Position numbers and translations under genes: made by a program. This document shows, piece after piece, positions 1 to 9,406 of a stretch of DNA of 49,442 nucleotides (its first letter is position 1; each line of letters starts with the position of its first letter). The DNA is from an uncultured Muribaculaceae bacterium. Its GTDB lineage: Bacteria; Bacteroidota; Bacteroidia; Bacteroidales; Muribaculaceae. Under the pieces are notes generated by a model. It made no database searches. It was not told the origin of the DNA and saw only the letters and a list, made by a program, of their open reading frames with translations. The DNA is taken from NCBI GenBank assembly GCA_910586475.1, contig CAJUHM010000012.1, positions 1 through 49,442 on the forward strand, written 5' to 3'.

Positions 1-2
1 TG

Positions 3-122
3 ACGCGCGGATCCGATCAGCCGCCGCAGACCATCCCGTTCGAAATCCCGCCCGCCGCTCCCCCCGCGGCTCCGTCTCTTCTCCCCCTGTTCTCAACGCT
101 CCCGAGAGCTTTCCTCATCTGA
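3..122 (+). CDS. Possible 3' end of an upstream gene (partial)
   Basis: The window opens inside a frame that reads a proline- and alanine-rich tail (SDQPPQTIPFEIPPAAPPAAP) to a TGA at 120-122. The codons favour C/G in third position, like the real genes nearby. A second plus frame stays open to a TAG at 184-186 and could be the true end instead. Both are too short to identify, and the gene start lies outside the window. I recognise no family; this entry only records that bases 1-186 may be coding. Confidence 0.22.
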   Translation, partial: TRGSDQPPQTIPFEIPPAAPPAAPSLLPLFSTLPRAFLI

Positions 123-244
123 GCGCCGCCGTATGCGCGAAAACGGTCTGACCCGCATGGACCAGGCCGAAAAATACGGCAAATAGCACCTTGACATTTT
201 GTTTCATATGGCAACGGGTTATAACACTTTCCAAGATATTTTAG

Positions 245-276
245 CTTGCATAACATAGGGATATTTATTAATTTTG
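245..276 (+). promoter_or_regulatory. Promoter for the NhaC antiporter gene
   Basis: A Bacteroidota-type promoter: cTTG at 245-248 and TAATTTTG at 269-276, which matches TAnnTTTG, with a 20-base spacer. It ends 24 bases before the TTG start of the antiporter gene, leaving room for a short leader. Confidence 0.6.
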
Positions 277-300
277 CATCCGCATTTCCTAAAACGATAA

Positions 301-1782
301 TTGAAATTGAATAAAATCCCATCCTCCTCTCAAGCCGGCACGGCAAAATCGCCACGCCTATGCGTCGCAATTCTTCCGGTAGTTTTTCTTCTCGGATGTC
401 TGATATTCATAATGGTCGCCAAAGGCAGCGATGCCATCTTCGAATATAGCCACTGGACGCTTCTGGCGGCTTCCGCATTAGCCCTGGTCCTTGCGCTGAC
501 CTCCCGCTCTCTCGATCTGAAGCGTCTGGCCAACGGGATCAGCCGAAGTGCGACTCAGATTCTCCCCGCAATCCCTCTTCTTATTCTGATTGCGATGATT
601 GCAGCCACATGGCTGTGGTCCGGAGTTGTCCCGACTCTGATCGACTATGGCATCCGCCTGCTCAATCCGACATTCTTTCTCGTCGTGACATGCCTTGTAT
701 GTGCCGTCGTTTCAGTCCTGACAGGCAGTTCGTGGACCACTATTGCGACCATCGGTGTCGCCTTTATCGGAATCGGACGCATAATGGGCTATCAGGAAGG
801 ATGGATTGCCGGCGCAATTATATCCGGCGCCTATTTCGGCGACAAGGTTTCTCCGTTGAGCGACACGACCGTAATAGCTTCTTCCAGTTGCGGCGTCGAT
901 CTCTTCGACCACATCCGCTTCCTCATGCAGACCTCTATTCCGGCCCTGATCGTCGCTCTGATCGTTTATCTCGGCGTCGGCTTTGTGACCGATACTTCCG
1001 CAATCGAATCCGGATCAGCCGAAATCATTGACATGATCCATTCCGTGTTCTTCATTACCCCCTGGACGCTTCTCATCCCTCTCGTTGTGCTGGTGATGAT
1101 TGCCTTCAGGGTCAAAACGTTGATCACACTTGCTGTCGGAACTCTCCTCGGCATCCTCGGAATGTTTATCTTCCAGCCCGCCATATTCGATGCGGTAGCC
1201 TCCGCCGACGCCTCGCGCTTCATGACCACTCTCCGTATCCTCTCCGACGAGACATCCCTGACAACCGGCATCCCGACTCTCGACGACCTGATGTCGACCG
1301 GCGGAATAACCGGCATGTTGCCGACGGTAATGCTCGTTCTCTGTGCGATGATATTCGGTGGGGTTATGCTCGGGACAGGCATGCTTGCAGTAATTGCCCG
1401 GGCTTTCACAAGCCGTCTTTCACGTCGCCGTTCAATCGTCGGTGCGACAGTCGGAAGCGGACTCTTTCTCAACGCATGCACGGCCGACCAGTATCTCTCG
1501 ATAATCATTGGCGGAAATATGTATCGCGACGTCTACGACCGCTACTCACTCCCCCCCAGACTCCTGAGCCGGACTCTCGAAGACTCGATCTCCGTGACTT
1601 CTGTGCTGATCCCCTGGAACTCATGCGGAGTGACGCAGTCGACCGTCCTCGGTGTTGCGACAATCGTCTATCTTCCCTTCTGCATCTTCAACTATCTCTC
1701 CCCCCTCATGACTCTCCTCCGCTCATGGAGGGCCTCCTCTGCCAGGAGCCACAGACAGCCGGAGCCGGATCCTGTTCTCTGA
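301..1782 (+). CDS. nhaC: NhaC-family Na+/H+ antiporter
   Basis: An inner-membrane protein of 493 residues with about a dozen hydrophobic segments, the normal size for NhaC. The family signature FGDKVSPLSDTT lies at residues 179-190. Family members exchange internal Na+ for external protons, which serves pH and sodium tolerance; the direction and ions are inferred from the family. The start is an unusual TTG at 301: an in-frame TAA directly precedes it and the next in-frame ATG (residue 38) falls inside the first membrane segment, so TTG (here or at 307) must be used. A good promoter sits just upstream. The gene converges on ftsZ, whose stop lies 43 bases away, and appears to be transcribed alone. 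Confidence 0.92.
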   Translation: MKLNKIPSSSQAGTAKSPRLCVAILPVVFLLGCLIFIMVAKGSDAIFEYSHWTLLAASALALVLALTSRSLDLKRLANGISRSATQILPAIPLLILIAMIAATWLWSGVVPTLIDYGIRLLNPTFFLVVTCLVCAVVSVLTGSSWTTIATIGVAFIGIGRIMGYQEGWIAGAIISGAYFGDKVSPLSDTTVIASSSCGVDLFDHIRFLMQTSIPALIVALIVYLGVGFVTDTSAIESGSAEIIDMIHSVFFITPWTLLIPLVVLVMIAFRVKTLITLAVGTLLGILGMFIFQPAIFDAVASADASRFMTTLRILSDETSLTTGIPTLDDLMSTGGITGMLPTVMLVLCAMIFGGVMLGTGMLAVIARAFTSRLSRRRSIVGATVGSGLFLNACTADQYLSIIIGGNMYRDVYDRYSLPPRLLSRTLEDSISVTSVLIPWNSCGVTQSTVLGVATIVYLPFCIFNYLSPLMTLLRSWRASSARSHRQPEPDPVL

Positions 1783-1825
1783 CGAACTTGATCCGGCCCC
1801 GTTATATAGGTCGAAATAAACTTTC

Positions 1826-3157
1826 TTAGAATTCGATCTGGTTCGACGACCCGTTGTCGTTCTTATCCTCTGTCTTGAGCTGAGGCTCGATAGGAGTCAC
1901 TCCTTTGCGGAGCGAATCGGAGATCTTCTTGTCGCGGCTCAGTGCCGGCTTCTCAAGCAGCTCGATGACCGCGTCGTCATTCATCTGTTCCGGCGAGAGG
2001 ATGATATAGTTGTTGCTCATGTCCGACGTGTCGCCATACTGTTCGCGCATCTTCTTCTCGATGTCCGAAGGCGATTTGCTGCGGCCGACTGGCGGATGGG
2101 GCACTTGCTGACGGGGCTTCTTGGGCTTATCTCCCTCCATCAGTGCCTCCTCTTCGTCGCGGATCGTAACGTCGAATCCGGCTGCGAGAATAGTGATCTT
2201 AACCTTCTCGCCCAACGTGTTGTCGACCGTGACACCCCAGATGATGTCCACCTCCGGATTGATGTCGGCGACAAAGTTGCGAAGCTCCTGGACCTCAGTC
2301 ATTGCCATCGAATTGTCTCCGTCGCGGCTCATGTACAGATTCAGAAGAAGGCTGCGCGATCCGAAAATGTCGCGGTTGCGCAGCAGCGGTGAGTTGAGAG
2401 CGTCTTCGATTGCTTTCGTGACGCGGTGTTCACCTTCGCCGTAGCCGGTCGAGATGATAGCCGTCCCTCCGCCGCGCAGTGTGCGGTCAACATCCTCGAA
2501 GTCGACATTGATATAGCCCGTCGTGGTGATGATCTCGGAGATCGAACGTGCAGCTGTTGAGAGCGTGTCGTCTGCCTTCCCGAACGCATTGAAGAAGTCC
2601 AGATCCGGATAGATCTCTGTCAGGCGCTCGTTGTTGATGATCAGTAGGGCGTCGACATATTTGGCCATCTCGTCAGCTCCCTCAAGAGCCTTGAGGATCT
2701 TCCTTTTTCCCTCGAATAGGAATGGTATGGTCACGATGCCGATTGTCAGAAGGCCTCGTTCGCGGGCCTCGCGTGCGACAACCGGTCCGGCTCCGGTTCC
2801 TGTGCCGCCTCCCATGCCGGCCGTGATGAAGACCATCCGGGTATCGTCGTTGAATATCGCACGGATCTTCTCGATGTCATCCTCTGCGAACTTCTCCGCC
2901 TTCTTAGGGTCGTTGCCGGCTCCGCGGCCGTTGCCGATGACTACTTTGTTGGGCACGACCGACTCGTCGACAGCCTTCTTGTCTGTGTTGCACACAACGA
3001 AAGTGACTTCTTTTGCGCCCTGGCGGTACATATGGTTGACGGCATTGCCGCCCCCGCCCCCCACGCCGATCACCATAATGTCGGTCGGTGGCTGCGGTTC
3101 GGTGTTGTTCTTGAATTTATCTGCGAACTCGTCTATGTTGAGGTTGTTTTCGTCCAT
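1826..3157 (-). CDS. ftsZ: Cell division GTPase FtsZ
   Basis: FtsZ polymerises at mid-cell into the Z ring that organises septal wall synthesis. The 443-residue protein has the glycine-rich nucleotide loop GVGGGGGNAV at 31-40, the tubulin signature GGGTGTG at 116-122, and the T7-loop stretch NVDFEDV that completes the GTPase site of the neighbouring subunit. A charged, proline-containing linker follows from about residue 335, and the protein ends in SSNQIEF, presumably the peptide that binds FtsA. About 440 residues is usual in Bacteroidota because of this long tail. It is the last gene of the dcw cluster, 41 bases after ftsA, and converges with nhaC. Confidence 0.98.
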   Translation of the reverse strand: MDENNLNIDEFADKFKNNTEPQPPTDIMVIGVGGGGGNAVNHMYRQGAKEVTFVVCNTDKKAVDESVVPNKVVIGNGRGAGNDPKKAEKFAEDDIEKIRAIFNDDTRMVFITAGMGGGTGTGAGPVVAREARERGLLTIGIVTIPFLFEGKRKILKALEGADEMAKYVDALLIINNERLTEIYPDLDFFNAFGKADDTLSTAARSISEIITTTGYINVDFEDVDRTLRGGGTAIISTGYGEGEHRVTKAIEDALNSPLLRNRDIFGSRSLLLNLYMSRDGDNSMAMTEVQELRNFVADINPEVDIIWGVTVDNTLGEKVKITILAAGFDVTIRDEEEALMEGDKPKKPRQQVPHPPVGRSKSPSDIEKKMREQYGDTSDMSNNYIILSPEQMNDDAVIELLEKPALSRDKKISDSLRKGVTPIEPQLKTEDKNDNGSSNQIEF

Positions 3158-3198
3158 TGCTTTTGCTCGTTTTTTGGATAGAAAAGAAAGAGGGTTGG

Positions 3199-4548
3199 TT
3201 AATCGGGATCTTCATTTAAAACGTCGTCATCCTCGTCCATGTCTTCTGGTTCCTCGATGATACCCATGATTTTCGAAACGAGGTTGCGGAATTTGTTTTT
3301 CCCTTTGGCTGGTGATGCTTCCGCAACCGGTTCGATGACTGGTTCCTGTTCGACTACTGTCTCGGGAATCTCTTCCTCATAGATCTCTTCCGGACCAAGA
3401 TCGATCACTTCCGATTTCAGACACTCTTCCGCCCCATGAAGAGCGGCTTTGTAGAGAACAGCGATGACATCGGCCGCATCCGAATTCGATATCCGGGAAT
3501 CGGCAATGCGGATATTGGGGGTCGTGATGCTGCCCACACGCAGCTTCATCGTCGTCGCCTGCTGAAGACGGTCATTGAAACCGGTAAGGCGCGAGGCTCG
3601 CCCGACAATGACGATACCGGCCGAAAGATCCGACGCATGATAGCCCGCATACGAAATCTGCTTCTTGATGTTGGCGATAATCTCCCCAGCGCGGTGGCTG
3701 ACGTGGCTGTTGACGGCATTATAGTCAATCCCGTTGAGAGGCGACATGTTTGTCTGCTGTCCCGACGCATTGCCGTTTTCCCGCTTGATCTCCTCTGCGC
3801 GCTCCTCAAGAAACTTGAGCGTCATGATGTCGCGGGTGATATTGCGGGATCCCATCGGAATTGTAACCATGTACTGCAGATGTCCGTTCTTGTAGATCGA
3901 CACGGCTGTCGTTTCAGCTCCGAAATCGACGAGCATGCACCCCAGAAGCTTCTCCTCGCCCGACAGTACGAGATCGCCCAGTGCGAGATGGCGGACCTCA
4001 TAACCTCCGATCTCAAGATGAAGCTTGTCTTTGAACAGGATGTCGATGTTGCGCTTCGACGGCAGACGGCACGTCACAAGATTGGCCGAAAACCGGATGG
4101 ATTTGCCGACTGTGCCCTTCGGTCGTGCCACGACCCTCTTGTCAACTATATATTCGCGCGTCTCGACCGAATAGAGGTCGCGGTCGGGTAGCGGTGCTTT
4201 CGCGGCCTCGATACGCAGCGCCTTCAGTATATCGTCGGTGATCTCCATCTCTTCGGGAAGATTACGTTCGACATCGCGGCGCATCGAACAGCACGAACGT
4301 CCTCCCAGAGCAACATAGACGCGCTCGATTTTGCTCGGTGCGACACGGTTCTCTATTTTGCGGATGATGCGTGCCGCAAGCTGAGAGGTCTCTTCTACGT
4401 TGCTCACCGCGCCATAGCGCACCCAATCGAGCATCGGTTCCTCTTCGACGGCCTTGACGGTCAGGATGCCCGAGGAGGAGAATGAGCCCAGAGCCCCTTT
4501 GATCTTGGAGCTGCCGATCTCAATGGCGATAATGTTTTTTTCTTCCAT
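3199..4548 (-). CDS. ftsA: Cell division protein FtsA
   Basis: FtsA is an actin-like ATPase that tethers FtsZ filaments to the membrane and recruits later division proteins. The 449-residue protein starts with an actin-fold phosphate loop (IAIEIGSSKIKGALG, residues 7-21), has a second phosphate-binding stretch (MLVDFGAETTAVSIY), and carries an SHS2/1C region between them. The C-terminus is a long acidic tail (EEPEDMDEDDDVLNEDPD) that is longer than in E. coli. A possible membrane-contact stretch, NKFRNLVSKIMGII, lies just before it. It sits between ftsQ (6 bases away) and ftsZ, the standard dcw order. Confidence 0.97.
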   Translation of the reverse strand: MEEKNIIAIEIGSSKIKGALGSFSSSGILTVKAVEEEPMLDWVRYGAVSNVEETSQLAARIIRKIENRVAPSKIERVYVALGGRSCCSMRRDVERNLPEEMEITDDILKALRIEAAKAPLPDRDLYSVETREYIVDKRVVARPKGTVGKSIRFSANLVTCRLPSKRNIDILFKDKLHLEIGGYEVRHLALGDLVLSGEEKLLGCMLVDFGAETTAVSIYKNGHLQYMVTIPMGSRNITRDIMTLKFLEERAEEIKRENGNASGQQTNMSPLNGIDYNAVNSHVSHRAGEIIANIKKQISYAGYHASDLSAGIVIVGRASRLTGFNDRLQQATTMKLRVGSITTPNIRIADSRISNSDAADVIAVLYKAALHGAEECLKSEVIDLGPEEIYEEEIPETVVEQEPVIEPVAEASPAKGKNKFRNLVSKIMGIIEEPEDMDEDDDVLNEDPD

Positions 4549-4554
4549 CTGGTT

Positions 4555-5541
4555 TTATCTTGTTTTATTTGTTTCTTTCGTTTCTTTCGTCACTTCTGTT
4601 TTCTGCTTCGGCGTCGATGCCTTTTTGCTTGTCGTGTCTGACGGAACGCTTGCCGGTCGGTTTTTGGCTGCCGGGATGGGCTTCTCAGACTTCACGACCG
4701 ATCTGATCCCGTCATCAAGCTGCGCCGTTGAGACTGTCGCCTCCTCTTCATTCTGTTCGGCGATGATATATTCCGGCTTGGCTTCACGGGCATTGCGGCG
4801 GATTCCGACAATCTGCCCCTTCCATTTGAGAGAGATCTCTTTGTAGAAATCCCACCCCTTGGTGCTCATGACTTTGGAATAGAGCAGTTTCAGACGGTCG
4901 AACTTGTCTGCAAGGGCGGTCGTGTCACCGATGTTTATCACATGTCCGCGGATCACCGGGACAAGACGGATGTCATTCGGCGATGACGCATTGATCATCG
5001 TTATTGCCTCGCGCCATTCGGGATGGTTCTCGACAAAGTCGACAACCGGAATGAGTGATGTCGCGGGAAACTCCGGCGAGAAGTCGCCCTGTATGACCGG
5101 AACATCCAGAAAGTAACCCGATTCAGCTGCGATTTTCTTGCCGTCACGGTTGATGTAGTAGGAATGTCCGGCCGAATCGAATATCCTCGCGAACGGACGC
5201 ATGGGCCAGACGTCGATGAGGAGCTGACCCGAAGTCAGGATGTTGACTTCGACGCGCTCGATCTTGTCGAACGACGAGAGCTGCTGCTCGATCTCGTTGA
5301 TGTCTATGTCAGTGAGCCGTGTCTTGCGGGCCTTTTCCGGAAGATCGCCGAGTTCATTGGCAAGCTCCTGGGGTGTGACGAAATGGATGTCGGCGGTGTC
5401 ATGCACGGTTATAAGCACCCCCTCACACATTCGTGTGGCCGACGCGGACGTGGTGAAGAGCCACGCGACTATCAGATAGCCCGCAACGAGCAGTGTCAGA
5501 CCGGCGAAAAGCCAGGTGCGTGTGCGTGATGACAGTTTCAT
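4555..5541 (-). CDS. ftsQ: Cell division protein FtsQ
   Basis: FtsQ links the cytoplasmic and periplasmic parts of the divisome. The 328-residue protein has a short cytoplasmic start, one membrane segment at about residues 9-29, then a POTRA-like and beta domain in the periplasm (residues about 35-240). Sequence conservation in this family is low, so the call rests on topology and position between murC and ftsA. The last 70 residues are hydrophilic and lysine/threonine-rich and end in a small repeat (TKETKETNKT), encoded by a repeated 9-base unit near 4570-4590; this tail is probably disordered. The neighbouring genes are 31 and 6 bases away. Confidence 0.9.
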   Translation of the reverse strand: MKLSSRTRTWLFAGLTLLVAGYLIVAWLFTTSASATRMCEGVLITVHDTADIHFVTPQELANELGDLPEKARKTRLTDIDINEIEQQLSSFDKIERVEVNILTSGQLLIDVWPMRPFARIFDSAGHSYYINRDGKKIAAESGYFLDVPVIQGDFSPEFPATSLIPVVDFVENHPEWREAITMINASSPNDIRLVPVIRGHVINIGDTTALADKFDRLKLLYSKVMSTKGWDFYKEISLKWKGQIVGIRRNAREAKPEYIIAEQNEEEATVSTAQLDDGIRSVVKSEKPIPAAKNRPASVPSDTTSKKASTPKQKTEVTKETKETNKTR

Positions 5542-5572
5542 GATCTGTTGTCTGTTGAAAATTGGTTCGGAT

Positions 5573-6943
5573 TCAGTTTGAACAGTTTCTTACGATTTCC
5601 GGCAGGTAGTTGCAGATATCGCCTGCGCCGACGGTCAGCAGCACGTCGAAGCCCTCATTTGCGAGTGTCGCGACGAGATCCTCCTTGACGACCAGACGCT
5701 TCTCGGGAGCGGTGATCTCTTTGAAAATGATTTCCGAAGTGACTCCGGGGATCGGGAGCTCGCGCGCCGGATAGATATCGAGAAGAATGACTTTGTCTGC
5801 GACCGAAAGTGCCTCCGCAAACTGTGGCGCGAAATCGCGTGTGCGCGAATAGAGGTGCGGCTGGAATGCGACGGTGAGCTTGCGGTCGGGATAGAGGGCA
5901 TGCACTGAAGCGATCGAGTTGCGGAGCTCGTCGGGATGGTGCGCGTAGTCGTCGATGACGACTGGTCCGGATTCCGGTTTGTAGTGGAATTCGAAACGAC
6001 GCTTCGGTCCCATGAACGATCCCATGGCCTCACGAGCTGTTTCCTCTCTGAGTGTGCCGGTAGCCCACACTGCCGCCAGCGAGGCGACCGCGTTGGTGAT
6101 GTTGATCTCAACGGGCACTCCGAGCGGAATGTCGGTGATGCGTCCTTCGGGATGTATGAAGTTAAAAATGATTGTTCCATTTCCGTAGCGGATGTTTTCA
6201 GCATGAAAATCGCCGCGATCGCGAGAATATGTGAATACTTTTACAGACTGGTCCGGACGTTCGGCAAGCTTGAGCCCGGTATGCTTTATCAGAACACCTC
6301 CAGGCTGGATTAGTTCTGTGAAACGTGCAAAACTTTCAAGATAGGCTTCCTCCGTCCCGTAGATGTCGAGGTGGTCCGGATCTGTCGAAGTGACAACCGC
6401 GACATATGGGCGCAGATGATGGAACGAGCGGTCATATTCGTCAGCTTCCACGACGCTGTAGTCCGAATTCTCATCAAGCAGGAAATTGGTGTTGTAGTTG
6501 CGGAGCACACCCCCCAGAAACGCATTGCATCCCTCGGGTGAATTGTGCATCAGGTGCGCGGCCATCGATGAGGTCGTGGTCTTTCCGTGGGTCCCTGAGA
6601 AGCAGAGCGCTTTGCTCTGACGCGTTACGAGACCGAGCACTGCGGCGCGTTTTGTCACTTCAAATCCGTTGGCTCTGAACCAGCGCAGACCCGGATGGGT
6701 GTCAGGGATGGCAGGGGTGTAGACGACCAGTGTCTCCTCTGGTGAGCGGAATGCTTCCGGGATTGCTTCGGCTCGGTCGTCGAATGTGATTTCGACCCCT
6801 TCCTGCTCAAGCGCGGCTGTCAGATCGGTGGGTGTGCGGTCATAGCCTCCGATGCGATACCCGCGTGAAAGGAAATAACGTTCGAGGGCGGCCATTCCGA
6901 TTCCGCCCGCTCCTATGAAGAATATGTTTTTCTTGCAGTTCAT
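5573..6943 (-). CDS. murC: UDP-N-acetylmuramate--L-alanine ligase MurC
   Basis: MurC is the cytoplasmic ATP-dependent ligase that adds L-alanine to UDP-MurNAc, the first amino acid of the wall peptide. The 456 residues show the N-terminal UDP-binding loop GAGGIGM (11-17), the ATP loop GTHGKTTT (117-124), the Mur-ligase centre (EADEYDRSF) and the C-terminal domain (DDYAHHPDE). Length is normal. Its start overlaps the stop of murG by 4 bases (ATGA), which suggests translational coupling. Confidence 0.98.
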   Translation of the reverse strand: MNCKKNIFFIGAGGIGMAALERYFLSRGYRIGGYDRTPTDLTAALEQEGVEITFDDRAEAIPEAFRSPEETLVVYTPAIPDTHPGLRWFRANGFEVTKRAAVLGLVTRQSKALCFSGTHGKTTTSSMAAHLMHNSPEGCNAFLGGVLRNYNTNFLLDENSDYSVVEADEYDRSFHHLRPYVAVVTSTDPDHLDIYGTEEAYLESFARFTELIQPGGVLIKHTGLKLAERPDQSVKVFTYSRDRGDFHAENIRYGNGTIIFNFIHPEGRITDIPLGVPVEINITNAVASLAAVWATGTLREETAREAMGSFMGPKRRFEFHYKPESGPVVIDDYAHHPDELRNSIASVHALYPDRKLTVAFQPHLYSRTRDFAPQFAEALSVADKVILLDIYPARELPIPGVTSEIIFKEITAPEKRLVVKEDLVATLANEGFDVLLTVGAGDICNYLPEIVRNCSN

Positions 6944-8052
6944 TTTCTGACAATATCGTAAATGCAGTCAATAATTTTTTCATCACTGTCGCGCAGAGCC
7001 ATCGCGAGCGCATTTTCCCCGAGACTCTTGCGTTTGTCGCTGTCGTTCATAAGCTCCGCGACGACTCCGCCAAGCTTCTCCTCTGCCTCCGCGTCAAGAA
7101 CCATCACTGCGGCCTCACGGTCGGCGAGTGCCTGGGCGTTTTTGCGCTGATGGTCTTCGGCAACGTTGGGCGACGGAACCAGAACAGAGGGCATTCCGAG
7201 TAGCTGGATCTCAGAGATGGTGCTTGCTCCGGCGCGGGACACGACCAGATCTGCCGCGCGGTATGCCGCGGCCATGTCGGAGATAAAAGCTGTTGCGCGG
7301 ACATCTTTCTTCCCTTCGGCTATCGCCTGACACTCTTCGATATAGAGTTTGCCTGTCTGCCAGAGCACCTGTGCGCCCGTAGACGTCAGCTCGTCGAGAC
7401 AGCGGCTGATGCTGCGGTTGATGGTGCGCGCTCCGAGACTGCCGCCGACAACGAGGATAAGAGGCTTCGACGGGTCCATTCCGAGCCGACCGATTGCAGT
7501 CGCGCGGTCCATATCTGTCCCGACGATTTCAGCTCTGACCGGATTGCCAGTCATGACAATTGATTCTTCCGGGAAGAAGCGCTCCATCTTTTCATAGGCC
7601 ACACAGATTTTCCGGGCTCCTTTCGCAAGCATCTTGTTGGTCACTCCGGCATATGAATTCTGCTCCTGAAGAAGTGTCGGTATTCCCTTTGACTGAGCTT
7701 TCTTCAGAACCGGCCCGGAGGCATAGCCGCCTACTCCGACCGCAATGTCGGGCTGAAAATCGCGGATCACCTTTCCGGCGAGTCTCACACTTTTGATCAG
7801 CTTGAGAACAACGCCGACGTTGCGCCACAGACGGCGGCGGTCGAAGCCTGCGACGGGCAGACCGACAATCTTGTAGCCGGCGGCCGGGACGCGCTCCATT
7901 TCCATTCGTCCGAGAGCGCCGACGAAAAGAATCTCGGTGCGGGGATTCCGGCGACGAAGGGCATTGGCGATCGCAACGGCCGGGAAGATGTGGCCACCTG
8001 TGCCACCGCCGCTGATAATCACTCGTAAGGGTCGTTTATCTTGTTTTGACAT
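6940..8052 (-). CDS. murG: UDP-GlcNAc transferase MurG
   Basis: MurG adds GlcNAc to lipid I on the inner face of the membrane, giving lipid II. The 370-residue GT28 enzyme has the N-terminal glycine loop GGGTGGHIFPA (15-25), the second loop VVGGSLGARTIN, and the donor-site stretch SRAGASTISE. Length is usual. It follows ftsW by 41 bases and overlaps murC by 4, the common ftsW-murG-murC order, so lipid II synthesis and its user are made from one transcript. Confidence 0.98.
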   Translation of the reverse strand: MSKQDKRPLRVIISGGGTGGHIFPAVAIANALRRRNPRTEILFVGALGRMEMERVPAAGYKIVGLPVAGFDRRRLWRNVGVVLKLIKSVRLAGKVIRDFQPDIAVGVGGYASGPVLKKAQSKGIPTLLQEQNSYAGVTNKMLAKGARKICVAYEKMERFFPEESIVMTGNPVRAEIVGTDMDRATAIGRLGMDPSKPLILVVGGSLGARTINRSISRCLDELTSTGAQVLWQTGKLYIEECQAIAEGKKDVRATAFISDMAAAYRAADLVVSRAGASTISEIQLLGMPSVLVPSPNVAEDHQRKNAQALADREAAVMVLDAEAEEKLGGVVAELMNDSDKRKSLGENALAMALRDSDEKIIDCIYDIVRK

Positions 8053-8093
8053 TGTTTGTTTCGTTTTTGAGGGTTTGGGCTTGGTCCGGACAA

Positions 8094-9362
8094 TCAGAGC
8101 TGTGAGGGGTTTTCTGCCTGGAGCTCTTCCGGAAGAACATCGATTTCATTCTTTATGTCGCGTCGCTTGCTTCCGGTGCGGACGGCGAACCGGCTGACAC
8201 TAAGCATAATCCCGAATGCGATCGATGTGACGAAGATCGACGATCCGCCTTTGGAGATGAGCGGCAGCGGCTGTCCCGAAACCGGAATGGCGCCGGTCAC
8301 GATCGAGATATGGAACAGTGCCTGGTAGACAATGAACAGTGCCATCCCGATGACAAGCAGCGCCGGGAAGGCCCTGGAACATCGCGAGGCTATCCGGCTT
8401 GCCCTTCCGAGCAGCCAGAGATAGAGCGTCAGCACAATGAGGCCTCCCCAGAGACCGAGTTCCTCGACAATGATCGAATAGATGTAGTCGGTGAACGCGA
8501 GAGGAAGTCGGGCTGTTTCGCGGGAGTTGCCGGGCATCACTCCGGTCAGGCCTCCGTGGGCTTGGGCAATGTAGCCGAGCATCTCCTGACGGTTGTCGCT
8601 CGTGATCGGCTGTTCATATTTAGGCGTTCCGTCGCCTCCGAAGTTCGACAGGCGTTCGACCCAGGTGTCTATGCGCGATCCGCCGAGAAAACTTGCCACC
8701 GCCAGAAAGATGAGAAAGCAGATGCCATAGATGCCGAGCACCATGAAGATCTTTTTCCCGATTCCTGAAATCAGCATCATCGAGAAGGATATACCCATCA
8801 GCAGCACTGTATTGGAAAGACCCTGCGGTAGGAGGAGTGCTCCGAAAATCAGGATTATCGTGGCGGTCACGATCACAGCCGATGTCTTGACCCCTCCGTT
8901 CTTCAGCTGATAGCGCGACATGATGAGTGCTACTACCATAGCGGCTGTGAGCTTAAGGAATTCTGCCGGCTGAAGCGAGAAGAACACGAGACTGAACGAG
9001 CGGCGCGCGCCGTTGATTTCCTCGCCGAAGGCAAGTGTGTAGAGCATCATGCCGACGCTGAGAAAGGCAAAGAGCGGGATCGAGCGAAGGATCGTCCGGT
9101 AGTGGGTGCGCTGAAGTCCGTAGATGATCCCCAGACCGGCAAGCAGCATCGCGCCGTGGCGGATGATAGTGCCGTAGACCCCCATCCCTGCAGCGGCTAC
9201 TTCGCGCGAAGAAGCACTGTAGAGTTCGACGACGGAGATTATCACAAGGCAGATATAGATCCCCCAGATGTGTTTGTCGCCTTTCGCAACAGGCGCAAGA
9301 CGGGGATCTGGTTCCTTTTTTGTCGTTTCGATCGGGGCGGAGAGTATGTCGGAGGAATTCAT
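8094..9362 (-). CDS. ftsW: Peptidoglycan glycosyltransferase FtsW (SEDS family)
   Basis: FtsW polymerises lipid II into glycan strands at the septum, working with the transpeptidase FtsI. The 422 residues form about ten membrane segments after a cytoplasmic N-terminus of roughly 30 residues. Family hallmarks include NGARRSF near residue 118, QPAEFLKL near 131, the large extracellular loop with GL-x-G-x-x-PGNSRE, and the C-terminal PVSGQPLPLISKGGSS stretch. Membership in the dcw cluster between murD and murG favours FtsW over the paralogue RodA. Confidence 0.96.
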   Translation of the reverse strand: MNSSDILSAPIETTKKEPDPRLAPVAKGDKHIWGIYICLVIISVVELYSASSREVAAAGMGVYGTIIRHGAMLLAGLGIIYGLQRTHYRTILRSIPLFAFLSVGMMLYTLAFGEEINGARRSFSLVFFSLQPAEFLKLTAAMVVALIMSRYQLKNGGVKTSAVIVTATIILIFGALLLPQGLSNTVLLMGISFSMMLISGIGKKIFMVLGIYGICFLIFLAVASFLGGSRIDTWVERLSNFGGDGTPKYEQPITSDNRQEMLGYIAQAHGGLTGVMPGNSRETARLPLAFTDYIYSIIVEELGLWGGLIVLTLYLWLLGRASRIASRCSRAFPALLVIGMALFIVYQALFHISIVTGAIPVSGQPLPLISKGGSSIFVTSIAFGIMLSVSRFAVRTGSKRRDIKNEIDVLPEELQAENPSQL

Positions 9363-9406
9363 GTTTGGGAAAATATTATCGAGATTGGATTCAACAGTGG
9401 CTGGAA

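Noticed and set aside
17..370. Minus-strand frame at the left end
   Set aside because: It overlaps the promoter and start of nhaC and has no recognisable content.
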